Source of the DNA: an uncultured Planctomycetota bacterium
GTDB lineage: Bacteria; Planctomycetota; Phycisphaerae; SM23-33
Length of the DNA: 56,768 bases
Assembly (NCBI GenBank): GCA_903892515.1
Contig: CAITIS010000023.1
Coordinates: forward strand, 1-56,768
Direction of reading: 5' to 3'
A program made the translations under genes and the position numbers. The stretch's first letter is position 1; the number at the start of each line of letters is the position of its first letter. Shown here in pieces: positions 7,662 to 14,255 of this stretch. The notes under the pieces were generated by a model. That model saw nothing but the letters and a program-made list of their open reading frames with translations, ran no database searches and had not been told where the DNA came from.

Positions 7662-8527
7662 GATTCACCCGTAGCGCCGCCACTGCTCGATGCTTCCACA
7701 ATGTGAGCCACGATCGTGGAGAACGCCTTGGCCGCCGGAGTCTCTGAATGGCGATGGATGAAGGGCTGGCCGGAATCACCGGCCGTCACCATTGCAGGAT
7801 CAATGGGCAGACGCCCGAGGAAGGGAACGTGCATCTCGCTGGCGAGCTTCTCGCCACCGCCGCCCTTGAACAAATCCACGACCTGTCCGCAGTGAGGACA
7901 GGCCAGGCCGCTCATGTTCTCGATAATGCCCAGAACGGGCAGACCAATCGCCTTACAGAACGAGACGCTTCGCCGCACGTCGGCAATGGCCAAATCCTGC
8001 GGCGTCGTGACGATCACCGCGGCAGCCGGCTGGCCGACCAGTTGGGCCACCGCCAGGGGTTCATCGCCCGTGCCCGGCGGCGAATCGATCACCAGGTAGT
8101 CCAGCCGTCCCCAGTCCACGTTGGCCAGAAACTGCTTAATGACGCTGTACTTCATCGGTCCGCGCCAGATGACCGGGGCCTCGGCACTCTCCAACAGGAA
8201 GCCGATGGACATGACCTTCAGGTTCTCCGCGACTTCAAGCGGACGCAGTTCCAGGCCGTCGGCCTCGATCCGCTGCCCCTCCAGCCCCATGAGCCTGGGA
8301 ATGCTGGGGCCGTGGACATCCACATCCAACAGGCCAACCTTCCGTCCTTCCATCGCCAACGCCACCGCCAGATTCGCCGCCACAGTGCTCTTGCCCACGC
8401 CGCCTTTGCCCGAAAGAACCAGCAGTTTCATGCCGATGTCGCGCATGCGACCTTCCAGCATGATCTGCTCCATCTCGCGCTCCTCAGCACCATGTGAATC
8501 AGCGCGTGAACAGCCTTCCGAACTCAT
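7658..8527 (-). CDS. mrp: Mrp/NBP35-type P-loop ATPase, iron-sulfur cluster carrier
   Basis: ParA-like ATPase that carries and transfers Fe-S clusters. Deviant Walker A 'LVLSGKGGVGKSTVAANLA', 'GLLDVDVHGPSIPRLMGL', Walker B 'DYLVIDSPPGTGDE' and the paired cysteines of 'GLACPHCGQVVDLF' that hold the shared cluster are all present. The frame is open to 8629, but the N-terminus typical of the family begins at the ATG at 8527 ('MSSEGCSRADSHG'), preceded by GGAAG. A second candidate at 8473 has AGGAG 7 bases upstream, so the start is not certain. It sits between a NifX-like gene and a methyltransferase that overlaps its stop. Confidence 0.92.
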   Translation of the reverse strand: MSSEGCSRADSHGAEEREMEQIMLEGRMRDIGMKLLVLSGKGGVGKSTVAANLAVALAMEGRKVGLLDVDVHGPSIPRLMGLEGQRIEADGLELRPLEVAENLKVMSIGFLLESAEAPVIWRGPMKYSVIKQFLANVDWGRLDYLVIDSPPGTGDEPLAVAQLVGQPAAAVIVTTPQDLAIADVRRSVSFCKAIGLPVLGIIENMSGLACPHCGQVVDLFKGGGGEKLASEMHVPFLGRLPIDPAMVTAGDSGQPFIHRHSETPAAKAFSTIVAHIVEASSSGGATGES

Positions 8528-8664
8528 GCTTCTTCCATTTCCAGGACGGCTGAAAACGGCCGCCCATGCAGCTCGATGATGTCTCCGGCTACTCCATGCG
8601 CAGAATGCTGCATACGGAACAGCCATCACAAGGCGAGCCCACTGGTCCTCATAGCCCGATGGAG

Positions 8665-9057
8665 CTACCCGTGACAGCGGCAGAAGCCGCCGCCGGGCTT
8701 GAGTGTGCCGTCCATGAATTGCTGGACCGCTTCTTCGGGCCTCAATGTCGGCTCAACCATCAAGGGCGTGATCCCGTTGGCCTTCAGGTCCTCAGCCGCT
8801 CGCCAGCCCATGCCGCCGCAAAGCAGCACCTGGCAGTCCTGCAGGGCGGCGATCACGTCGGCGTGGCTGTGATGCTCGTCATGGTGGTGCTCTTCGTGGC
8901 CCTGGCACTGGCCTTGGGCATGGGCCGTGTAGGTGTTATCCCTCGTCTCCTGGCTGAGAATCTTCTTCTCCTCGACTGTGAAGACGATGAAACAGCGGCT
9001 CTGGCCAAAGTGCTGCGACATCAACACACCGTCTGCGGAAGCAACTGCGATCTTCAT
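8665..9057 (-). CDS. NifX/NifB-like dinitrogenase iron-molybdenum cofactor domain protein
   Basis: A 130-residue protein of the Nitro_FeMo-Co fold: 'MKIAVASADGVLMSQHFGQS', 'CFIVFTVEEKKILSQE' and 'CQVLLCGGMGWRAAEDLKAN' follow the family order. A His-rich stretch (HEEHHHDEHHSH, near residues 54-66) and a C-terminal 'GGGFCRCHG' suggest metal binding. AAGGAG lies 7 bases before the ATG, and the start overlaps the DUF134 stop (ATGA, 9054-9057). No nitrogenase genes are nearby, so the likely role is metal or cluster handling with the adjacent Mrp, not nitrogen fixation. Confidence 0.87.
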   Translation of the reverse strand: MKIAVASADGVLMSQHFGQSRCFIVFTVEEKKILSQETRDNTYTAHAQGQCQGHEEHHHDEHHSHADVIAALQDCQVLLCGGMGWRAAEDLKANGITPLMVEPTLRPEEAVQQFMDGTLKPGGGFCRCHG

Positions 9058-9587
9058 GCTGATTCTCCTTCGCCGGCCTTGCCGGGCTTGTTCTGAACAA
9101 TGACACTGCCGCCACGCCGCATCCCGCCGCCTGCGCCATGCCGGTGGCATCTTCCACGCCCGCCGGCACAACCGCGGTCTTCGGCCGCTCGATGGATGTT
9201 GTTGCTGGCGCACTTGGGACACTCCTGGGGTCGCCCGGTTCCGTGCGGCAACTCCCAGACATGCTGACACTCGGAGCACTGAAACTTTCTCATGGTTACC
9301 ACCTCTACTGTGCCGCCTTCGATGCGGAGAGCCTGGCCCTGGCACAATGCCTGGGCCACCTTGCGGCGTGCCGATTCGATCACTCGCCCGAAGGTCTGGC
9401 GGGAGATGTTCATCTGTTGGGCGGCCTGTTCCTGATACATGCCCTCCAGGTCGGCCAGACGCATCGCCTCCATCTCGTCCACGGACAGGACGATCTCGTC
9501 CAACGACGAGCAAGGCACGCCAGCGGGCTTGAACAGCCCGCATCGCGGCATCCCGCCAACCCTTCGGCAACATGTCGGTCTTGGCAC
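9054..9587 (-). CDS. DUF134 family DNA-binding regulator with C-terminal zinc ribbon
   Basis: A 177-residue protein. The N-terminal DUF134 domain reads 'VLSVDEMEAMRLADLEGMYQ' and 'EQAAQQMNISRQTFGRVIES', a sigma-region-4-like helix-turn-helix. It is followed by a zinc ribbon 'FQCSECQHVWELPHG..CPKC' and a Gly/Arg/His-rich tail. DUF134 proteins commonly sit with NifX-like and Mrp genes, as here. It is the first gene of the leftward train, behind the promoter and palindrome at 9611-9639, so it may regulate its own operon. The tail after the ribbon is low complexity. Confidence 0.87.
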   Translation of the reverse strand: MPRPTCCRRVGGMPRCGLFKPAGVPCSSLDEIVLSVDEMEAMRLADLEGMYQEQAAQQMNISRQTFGRVIESARRKVAQALCQGQALRIEGGTVEVVTMRKFQCSECQHVWELPHGTGRPQECPKCASNNIHRAAEDRGCAGGRGRCHRHGAGGGMRRGGSVIVQNKPGKAGEGESA

Positions 9588-9610
9588 TTCAGACTCTCCT
9601 CGATTGACCC

Positions 9611-9639
9611 ATTATGAGCATACGCCCATAACGAGTCAA
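9611..9639 (-). promoter_or_regulatory. sigma-70-type promoter with overlapping palindrome ahead of the DUF134 operon
   Basis: On the minus strand, -35 TTGACT (9634-9639), a 17-base spacer and -10 CATAAT (9611-9616) precede the DUF134 gene by 24 bases. Nearly the whole spacer and -10 is a dyad: TTATGGGC, GTAT, GCTCATAA (9612-9631) with one mismatch. This is a likely operator placed to block polymerase. The regulator is not known; the DUF134 product is the simplest candidate. Confidence 0.75.
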
Positions 9640-9676
9640 GAAAGACTTGTCGCGACATCGTGGCGTGCCCCTTGTC

Positions 9677-10771
9677 CTACATGATCACATTGAACAAATA
9701 ACCGACGATGAGAATGCCTAAGGCTACCACGCCGAAGAAGGCTAGGATCAGCTTCACCGTCAGCACCTTGCGGAGGATGATCGCCTCCGGCAGTGACAGG
9801 CCGATGACCGACATCATGAAGGCCAGCACCGTGCCTAATGCCGCGCCCTTGCCCAGCAAGGCCTGTACGATCGGGATGATCCCCGCGGCGTTGGAGTACA
9901 TCGGCACGCCCAGCAGCACGGCGCCCGGCACGGCCCACCAGACATCCTTACCCATGAAGGAAGCCAGGAAGCCCTCGGGTACGTAGCCGTGAATGCCCGC
10001 GCCCACCGCAATGCCCAGAATCACGAACAGCCAGACACGCCCGACGATGTCGCGCACCGCGTCCAGGCCCAAATGAATCCGATCGGCCCAGGAATGCTTC
10101 TCGTCCTCGGTCGCCTGGCCCACCTGCGTCTGGTAGACCCACGGTTCGACCCACTTCTCCAACTTGAGTCGCCCGATCGTCCAGCCGGCGACGATCGCAA
10201 TAGCCAGGCCAGTGCCGGCGTACAGGGCCGCCACCTTCCAGCCGAACAGGCCGAAGAGCAGCACCAAGGCGACTTCGTTGATCATGGGTGCGGCGACCAG
10301 GAACGAGAACGTCACACCCAGCGGAACCCCGGCCGTTACGAAGCCTATGAACAGCGGCACGGCCGAGCAGGAACAGAAGGGCGTAACAATGCCCAGCATG
10401 GCTGCCAGCACGTTGCCCACCGATTCCCGCCGGCCGGAGAGAATCCGCCGCGTCCGGTTCGGGGTGAAGAACGAGCGGATGACGCCGACGCCAAAGACCA
10501 CCAGCACCAAAAGCATCAGCACCTTGGGCGTCTCGAAGACGAAGAATTCGACCGCTAGGCTGAAGTGCTTGCCCTTCTCCAGGTGCAGCAGTGAGTACGT
10601 GAACCAGTGAGCCGCCGGGGCCAGGCTGGCATAAAGGCCGTACCAGGCCACCAGTGCCACGACGCCCAACAACAGGGATCTGCCAAGGCTTGGGCCAGGT
10701 TTGGACGATTGGCCGGCGTTGGGGTCAACCGCAGTGTCGCAGCCATTGGAGGTTTGAACTTGGCCCATCAT
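9677..10771 (-). CDS. ArsP-like permease (DUF318 family)
   Basis: Inner-membrane permease of 364 residues with about eight helices. The conserved 'GIVTPFCSCSAVPLFIGFV' motif with its Cys-Ser-Cys and 'APMINEVALVLLFGLFGW' define the ArsP/YraQ (DUF318) group, members of which export organoarsenicals; a later 'GVPMYSNAAGIIPI' is also typical. The start overlaps the CcdA-like gene stop (TGATG at 10769-10773), so it is translationally coupled. An open frame continues upstream to 11527 but that part is antisense noise over the CcdA gene. The substrate is inferred from family and from the ArsR-type operon. Confidence 0.9.
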   Translation of the reverse strand: MMGQVQTSNGCDTAVDPNAGQSSKPGPSLGRSLLLGVVALVAWYGLYASLAPAAHWFTYSLLHLEKGKHFSLAVEFFVFETPKVLMLLVLVVFGVGVIRSFFTPNRTRRILSGRRESVGNVLAAMLGIVTPFCSCSAVPLFIGFVTAGVPLGVTFSFLVAAPMINEVALVLLFGLFGWKVAALYAGTGLAIAIVAGWTIGRLKLEKWVEPWVYQTQVGQATEDEKHSWADRIHLGLDAVRDIVGRVWLFVILGIAVGAGIHGYVPEGFLASFMGKDVWWAVPGAVLLGVPMYSNAAGIIPIVQALLGKGAALGTVLAFMMSVIGLSLPEAIILRKVLTVKLILAFFGVVALGILIVGYLFNVIM

Positions 10772-11469
10772 CACTTCGCCACGTAAATCAGGTACACGCC
10801 GCCGGCCAGCACCAGCAGGCCGCAGATCCGTTTGAGGATGACGGCGCCCTTGGATCTCTCGTTCCAGTTCAGATACTTCTGCACCAGTCCCGTGCTCGTA
10901 CCGGCCAGGACGATGACTGAGCAGTGGCCCAGTCCGTACACGGCCAACAGCGCGACGCCATAGGCCAGGCTGGTGGATGCCAACTTGAAGGCCAGGCCCA
11001 GCACCGGGGCCATGTAGGCGAAGGTGCAGGGGCCCAGGGCGACACCGAACACCAAGCCCAGAATGAAGGCTGCCAGCAGCCCCTTTCGCTTCATGCCGAC
11101 TTGGCCGGGTCCCGACCAAGGCAGCGGGATCACGTCCAGCAGGACCAGGCCGACCACGAAGAAGATTCCCGCTACCCCGTAGTTGCCGTACCGGCCCACG
11201 TCTCCCAGCATCCTGCCGGCGGTGGCCGTGATGACGCCGATGGCCGCGATGGTACTCAGGATGCCGAAGGCAAAGAGCGAGGAGATGGCCAAAGCACGCC
11301 TCGTAGTCATCTGCCCTTGCTGGCCGATGAAGCCCACGATCAATGGGATGCTCGACAGGTGGCAGGGGCTGAGTACGACGCTGAGGACGCCCCAGAAGAA
11401 CGCCGCCGCCAAGGCGATGGCTGGCGTACCTCCCACGGCATGATTCAGCGTGTTGAACAGTTCCTGCAT
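10771..11469 (-). CDS. ccdA: CcdA/DsbD-like transmembrane thiol electron carrier
   Basis: Membrane protein of 232 residues and six predicted helices in the cytochrome c biogenesis CcdA family. It moves reducing equivalents from cytosolic thioredoxin to the periplasm. The two redox cysteines appear in the proline-flanked contexts 'LSPCHLSSIPLIVG' (helix 1) and 'LGPCTFAYMAPVLG' (helix 4). The neighbours are two thioredoxin-like proteins and an ArsP-like permease. In arsenic clusters such sets are thought to reduce thiols or arsenicals. GAGGG precedes the ATG. Confidence 0.9.
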   Translation of the reverse strand: MQELFNTLNHAVGGTPAIALAAAFFWGVLSVVLSPCHLSSIPLIVGFIGQQGQMTTRRALAISSLFAFGILSTIAAIGVITATAGRMLGDVGRYGNYGVAGIFFVVGLVLLDVIPLPWSGPGQVGMKRKGLLAAFILGLVFGVALGPCTFAYMAPVLGLAFKLASTSLAYGVALLAVYGLGHCSVIVLAGTSTGLVQKYLNWNERSKGAVILKRICGLLVLAGGVYLIYVAK

Positions 11470-11548
11470 CGGAGAGCCCTCGCACAGGTCTCCCTGGCCA
11501 AAGAGACGCTTCGTTGGCGGCCGCCATGACCGCCGGCTATTTCAGCCC

Positions 11549-12001
11549 TCAGGTGCTCCCGCTTTTGATGGCGGGGGCACGTACTGAGGTTGATGCGGCG
11601 GTCGAGAGATCGACGCCCAAGGCCTCCCACTTGGCCAAAATGTCTTCTTTCGAGAAGAACCCCTCATGGCGGAAGCGTTCCTTGCCGGTGGCGTCGAAGA
11701 ATATCTGCGTCGGGATCAGTTTGACGCCGTACTGATTCGCGGCAGCGGCGTCCTGGGCGACGTCGATGACGTCCACCTGCAGTCGACCGGCGCACTCCTT
11801 CTTCATCTCTTCCAGGATCGGCGCCATCATCTTGCAGGGGATGCACGTGGTCGAGCCCAGGTCCACCAGCCGCGGCAGTGGACCGGCCACTGCGTTGGGT
11901 GCCTGCGGCGGAGAGGCGGATTCTTCCCGCCGCGCCAACATCACCACAGCAACAACAGCGACCAGTGCAACCACGATCAGGATCTTGAGGCCCTTGTTCA
12001 T
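11549..12001 (-). CDS. membrane-anchored thioredoxin-like protein (TCIPC)
   Basis: A 150-residue protein with an N-terminal signal-anchor 'ILIVVALVAVVAVVML' and a periplasmic thioredoxin domain. The active site is 'DLGSTTCIPCKMMAPILEEM' and the cis-Pro segment is 'YGVKLIPTQIFFD'. It is a good partner for the CcdA-like protein encoded next, which would keep its Cys pair reduced. AAAGGAAC precedes the ATG. Related proteins occur in arsenic and mercury gene sets as 'thioredoxin family protein'. Confidence 0.88.
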   Translation of the reverse strand: MNKGLKILIVVALVAVVAVVMLARREESASPPQAPNAVAGPLPRLVDLGSTTCIPCKMMAPILEEMKKECAGRLQVDVIDVAQDAAAANQYGVKLIPTQIFFDATGKERFRHEGFFSKEDILAKWEALGVDLSTAASTSVRAPAIKSGST

Positions 12002-12013
12002 GTCAGCGTTCCT

Positions 12014-12247
12014 TTAGGCAAGCATGCCCTTGATGGTCTGAACGTCCGGCACCTTGCCCACGACTTTCACCACGCCGTCGACGACCAGTGCCGGCGTCAT
12101 CATCACGCCGAACTTCATGATCTCGGCGATCTCGGTGACTTTTTCGATGGTGTACTCGATGCCCATAGCCGTGGCGGCGGCCTCAGCATTCTCGGCCAGT
12201 CTCTTGCACTTGGCACAGCCGCTGCCCAGGATCTGAATCTTCTTCAT
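12014..12247 (-). CDS. small thioredoxin-fold protein (redox-active disulfide protein 2)
   Basis: A 77-residue mini-thioredoxin with active site 'ILGSGCAKCKRLAENA' (Cys-Ala-Lys-Cys) and 'GVMMTPALVVDGVVKVVGK', the cis-Pro and C-terminal hairpin of the TM0996/MTH895 family. These occur in ArsR-controlled operons with ArsP-like permeases and CcdA. GGAAGGAC precedes the ATG. A longer open frame to 12436 exists but its extra part is not protein-like, and the family start is the ATG at 12247. Confidence 0.9.
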   Translation of the reverse strand: MKKIQILGSGCAKCKRLAENAEAAATAMGIEYTIEKVTEIAEIMKFGVMMTPALVVDGVVKVVGKVPDVQTIKGMLA

Positions 12248-12279
12248 GCTCGGCGTCCTTCCTCGCTCTCCCGGACGGA

Positions 12280-12696
12280 TCACATCTTCGCCAACATGTC
12301 CTTGGCCTTGGCCACGACTGCGTTCACCTGTTCGTCGGTGGCCCGGATGCCTTTCTTCTTCTCGATGCCCAGGTCGGTCACTTTCAGGTAGGCGAAGTTG
12401 GTCACGCCGGCCCTCTCGAAGACCTTCTTGGCGCACTCCATCGGACAGCCGTCAATCACCAGGTTCACGTCGGCGTCCTTGGCCTGCTGGATCATGCCTT
12501 GGATGCCCGCGCCCAGTCCCGCCAGACAGAACATGCTGCCTTGGCCGTCGAACATCAACTGCCGGGCCGCCTTGTCCGCGATCTCGGCCACGTTGGCGCC
12601 GCCCGAACATGCGTACAGCAGCACCGTCTTTTTCTCGCTTCCGCAGCACGATACGTTTGACGCTTGCGTCTTGTTGCTTCCACAGCAATTGGCCAC
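12280..12696 (-). CDS. DGC-type putative zinc-binding protein
   Basis: A 138-residue soluble protein with a Cys-rich N-terminus (MANCCGSNK, 'VSCCGSEKK'), a glycine-rich 'LYACSGGANVAEIADKAARQ' and the diagnostic 'NLVIDGCPMECAKKVFERAG'. These match the DGC domain (PF08859), proposed to bind zinc or another thiophilic metal through four cysteines. It is the first gene after arsR in this operon. Its function is unknown experimentally; context suggests metalloid or thiol handling. Confidence 0.85.
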   Translation of the reverse strand: MANCCGSNKTQASNVSCCGSEKKTVLLYACSGGANVAEIADKAARQLMFDGQGSMFCLAGLGAGIQGMIQQAKDADVNLVIDGCPMECAKKVFERAGVTNFAYLKVTDLGIEKKKGIRATDEQVNAVVAKAKDMLAKM

Positions 12697-12790
12697 GTTT
12701 CATCCTTTCCGAAAGATCCTGTGCAATGCCTGTCATATCTATGAGTTAGTTGCGATACACTCACATAGTTCCCGAAACAAAAAGGCCATC

Positions 12791-13117
12791 TCAGAGGTTC
12801 TGGAGCACCTCACTGGCCTCGCGCGCGTTGACCCGCAGCACGCCTTCCACGCATTTCATAAAGTTCAGCACACAAGGCGTCCGCAGCGAGTACATCATCT
12901 TCAGCCCGTCCTTGCGCTGGCTGACCACGCCAGCCTTGAGCAAAACACCCAGGTGCCGGGACACGTTGGATCGCCTAGCCCCGACGTACTCGGAGATATC
13001 GCAGACGCACTGCTCGCCATCCTTGAGGAAGTCGATCACGGCCAGCCGGATGGGATGGCCCGCCGCCGCGATCACGTCGGCCTTGAGCTTGTAGAGCTTC
13101 TTAGTGTCTCGGTCCAT
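12791..13117 (-). CDS. arsR: ArsR/SmtB family metalloregulator
   Basis: A 108-residue winged-helix repressor. Recognition region 'ISEYVGARRSNVSRHLGVLL' is preceded by 'DGEQCVCDI', the Cys-Val-Cys pair at the start of alpha-3 that binds As(III)/Sb(III) in classical ArsR. A third Cys pair lies in 'CVLNFMKCVEG'. Metal binding should release it from the inverted repeat at 13148-13172 and switch on the genes to its left. The gene is leftward, followed after a 94-base gap by the DGC gene. Confidence 0.93.
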   Translation of the reverse strand: MDRDTKKLYKLKADVIAAAGHPIRLAVIDFLKDGEQCVCDISEYVGARRSNVSRHLGVLLKAGVVSQRKDGLKMMYSLRTPCVLNFMKCVEGVLRVNAREASEVLQNL

Positions 13118-13147
13118 TCTCGCACCTCAAAGTACAACTATAACACG

Positions 13148-13172
13148 TTATTGTAACGCAGTGCAACAATAA
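13148..13172 (-). promoter_or_regulatory. ArsR-type operator (inverted repeat)
   Basis: TTATTGT, 11 bases, ACAATAA is a perfect 7-base dyad 31-55 bases upstream of arsR. Its size and AT-rich arms are like known ArsR/SmtB boxes. It stands out from the GC-rich surroundings, which supports an operator for autoregulation. Confidence 0.75.
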
Positions 13173-13197
13173 TCCACGCACGAGGTGGCAGGCGGCG

Positions 13198-14232
13198 TCA
13201 TCGAACACGTCTCTTGGGGGCGACAGGTTTCTCGATATGACCGCCAAACCCATGACGCATCGCAGAGAGCAGCTTGTCGGCGAAGTCGGCCTCGCCGCGT
13301 GAGCTGAAGCGATCGTACAACGCGGCACTGATCACCGGGGCTGGGGCTGACTCTTCGATGGCGGCCACGACCGTCCAGCGACCCTCACCTGAGTCTGAGA
13401 CGCGGCCTTTGAACTTCGCCAGATCCGGGCTGCCCAGAAGCGCGACCGCAGTCAAGTCCAACAGCCACGAGGCAATCACACTGCCCCTGCGCCAGACCTC
13501 GGCGATGTCGGCCAGATTCAGGTCGTATTGATAGTATTCGGGGTGCCGCAGCGGCGTGGTCTCGGCGTCGATGTTTCGCCGCTGTTTGCCGATGTTGGCG
13601 GAATGGAGGATGTTCAATCCCTCTGCGTACGCGGCCATGAGGCCGTACTCGATCCCGTTATGGACCATCTTGACGAAGTGGCCTGCGCCGCTGGGGCCGC
13701 AATGCAGATAGCCATGTTCCGCGGTCCCGACTGCCTTGGGCCGCCCTGGCGTTCGAGGTGCCGCCGTAATGCCAGGGGCCAGAGCGGCCCAAATGGGGTC
13801 AAGGCGCCGGACGGCCGCTTTGTCGCCACCGATCATCAAGCAGAACCCTCGCTCCGTCCCCCAGACCCCGCCGCTGGTCCCTGCGTCGACGTAGCGAATG
13901 CCTTTGGCCGCCAGTTCGGCGGCGCGACGGATGTCATCGCGGTAGTAAGAGTTCCCCCCGTCGATGACCACGTCGTTGCGCTGAAGGAGCGGGGTGAGGG
14001 CCTTCAGCGTCGGATCAACCACGCCCGCGGGCACCATCATCCAGGCGACGCGAGGCTTACTCAACTTACGCACAAACTCCTTGAGCGAGTTCGCACCGAC
14101 CGCTCCCTCTTTCACGAGCGTCTGTACGGCCTTGGGATGGATGTCGTAAACAACGCACTGGTGACCGGCTCGCAGGAGACGCCGCACCATGCTGGATCCC
14201 ATCCGACCCAATCCGATCATGCCGATTTCCAT
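13198..14232 (-). CDS. gnd: 6-phosphogluconate dehydrogenase, decarboxylating (YqeC/GntZ type)
   Basis: Converts 6-phosphogluconate to ribulose-5-phosphate, CO2 and NAD(P)H. It has 344 residues, consistent with the short bacterial class. NAD(P)-binding 'MIGLGRMGSSMVRRLLRAGH' is at the N-terminus, 'VIDGGNSYYRDD' and 'YVDAGTSGGVWG' follow, and the substrate signature 'GPSGAGHFVKMVHNGIEYG' is intact. The frame is open to 14250, but AAAGGA sits 8 bases before the ATG at 14232, so the shorter form is used. The Ru5P it makes can feed the phosphoketolase encoded in the same gene train. Confidence 0.93.
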   Translation of the reverse strand: MEIGMIGLGRMGSSMVRRLLRAGHQCVVYDIHPKAVQTLVKEGAVGANSLKEFVRKLSKPRVAWMMVPAGVVDPTLKALTPLLQRNDVVIDGGNSYYRDDIRRAAELAAKGIRYVDAGTSGGVWGTERGFCLMIGGDKAAVRRLDPIWAALAPGITAAPRTPGRPKAVGTAEHGYLHCGPSGAGHFVKMVHNGIEYGLMAAYAEGLNILHSANIGKQRRNIDAETTPLRHPEYYQYDLNLADIAEVWRRGSVIASWLLDLTAVALLGSPDLAKFKGRVSDSGEGRWTVVAAIEESAPAPVISAALYDRFSSRGEADFADKLLSAMRHGFGGHIEKPVAPKRRVR

Positions 14233-14255
14233 GTGGTGTTCCTTTGTCATTTACG

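Noticed and set aside
8665..9057. Nitrogen fixation role for the NifX-like protein
   Set aside because: No nitrogenase structural or assembly genes are nearby; Mrp/DUF134 context suggests general metal or Fe-S handling.
10772..11527. N-terminal extension of the ArsP-like frame
   Set aside because: The same bases code the CcdA-like protein in another frame, with redox cysteines and ATG; the permease starts at 10771.
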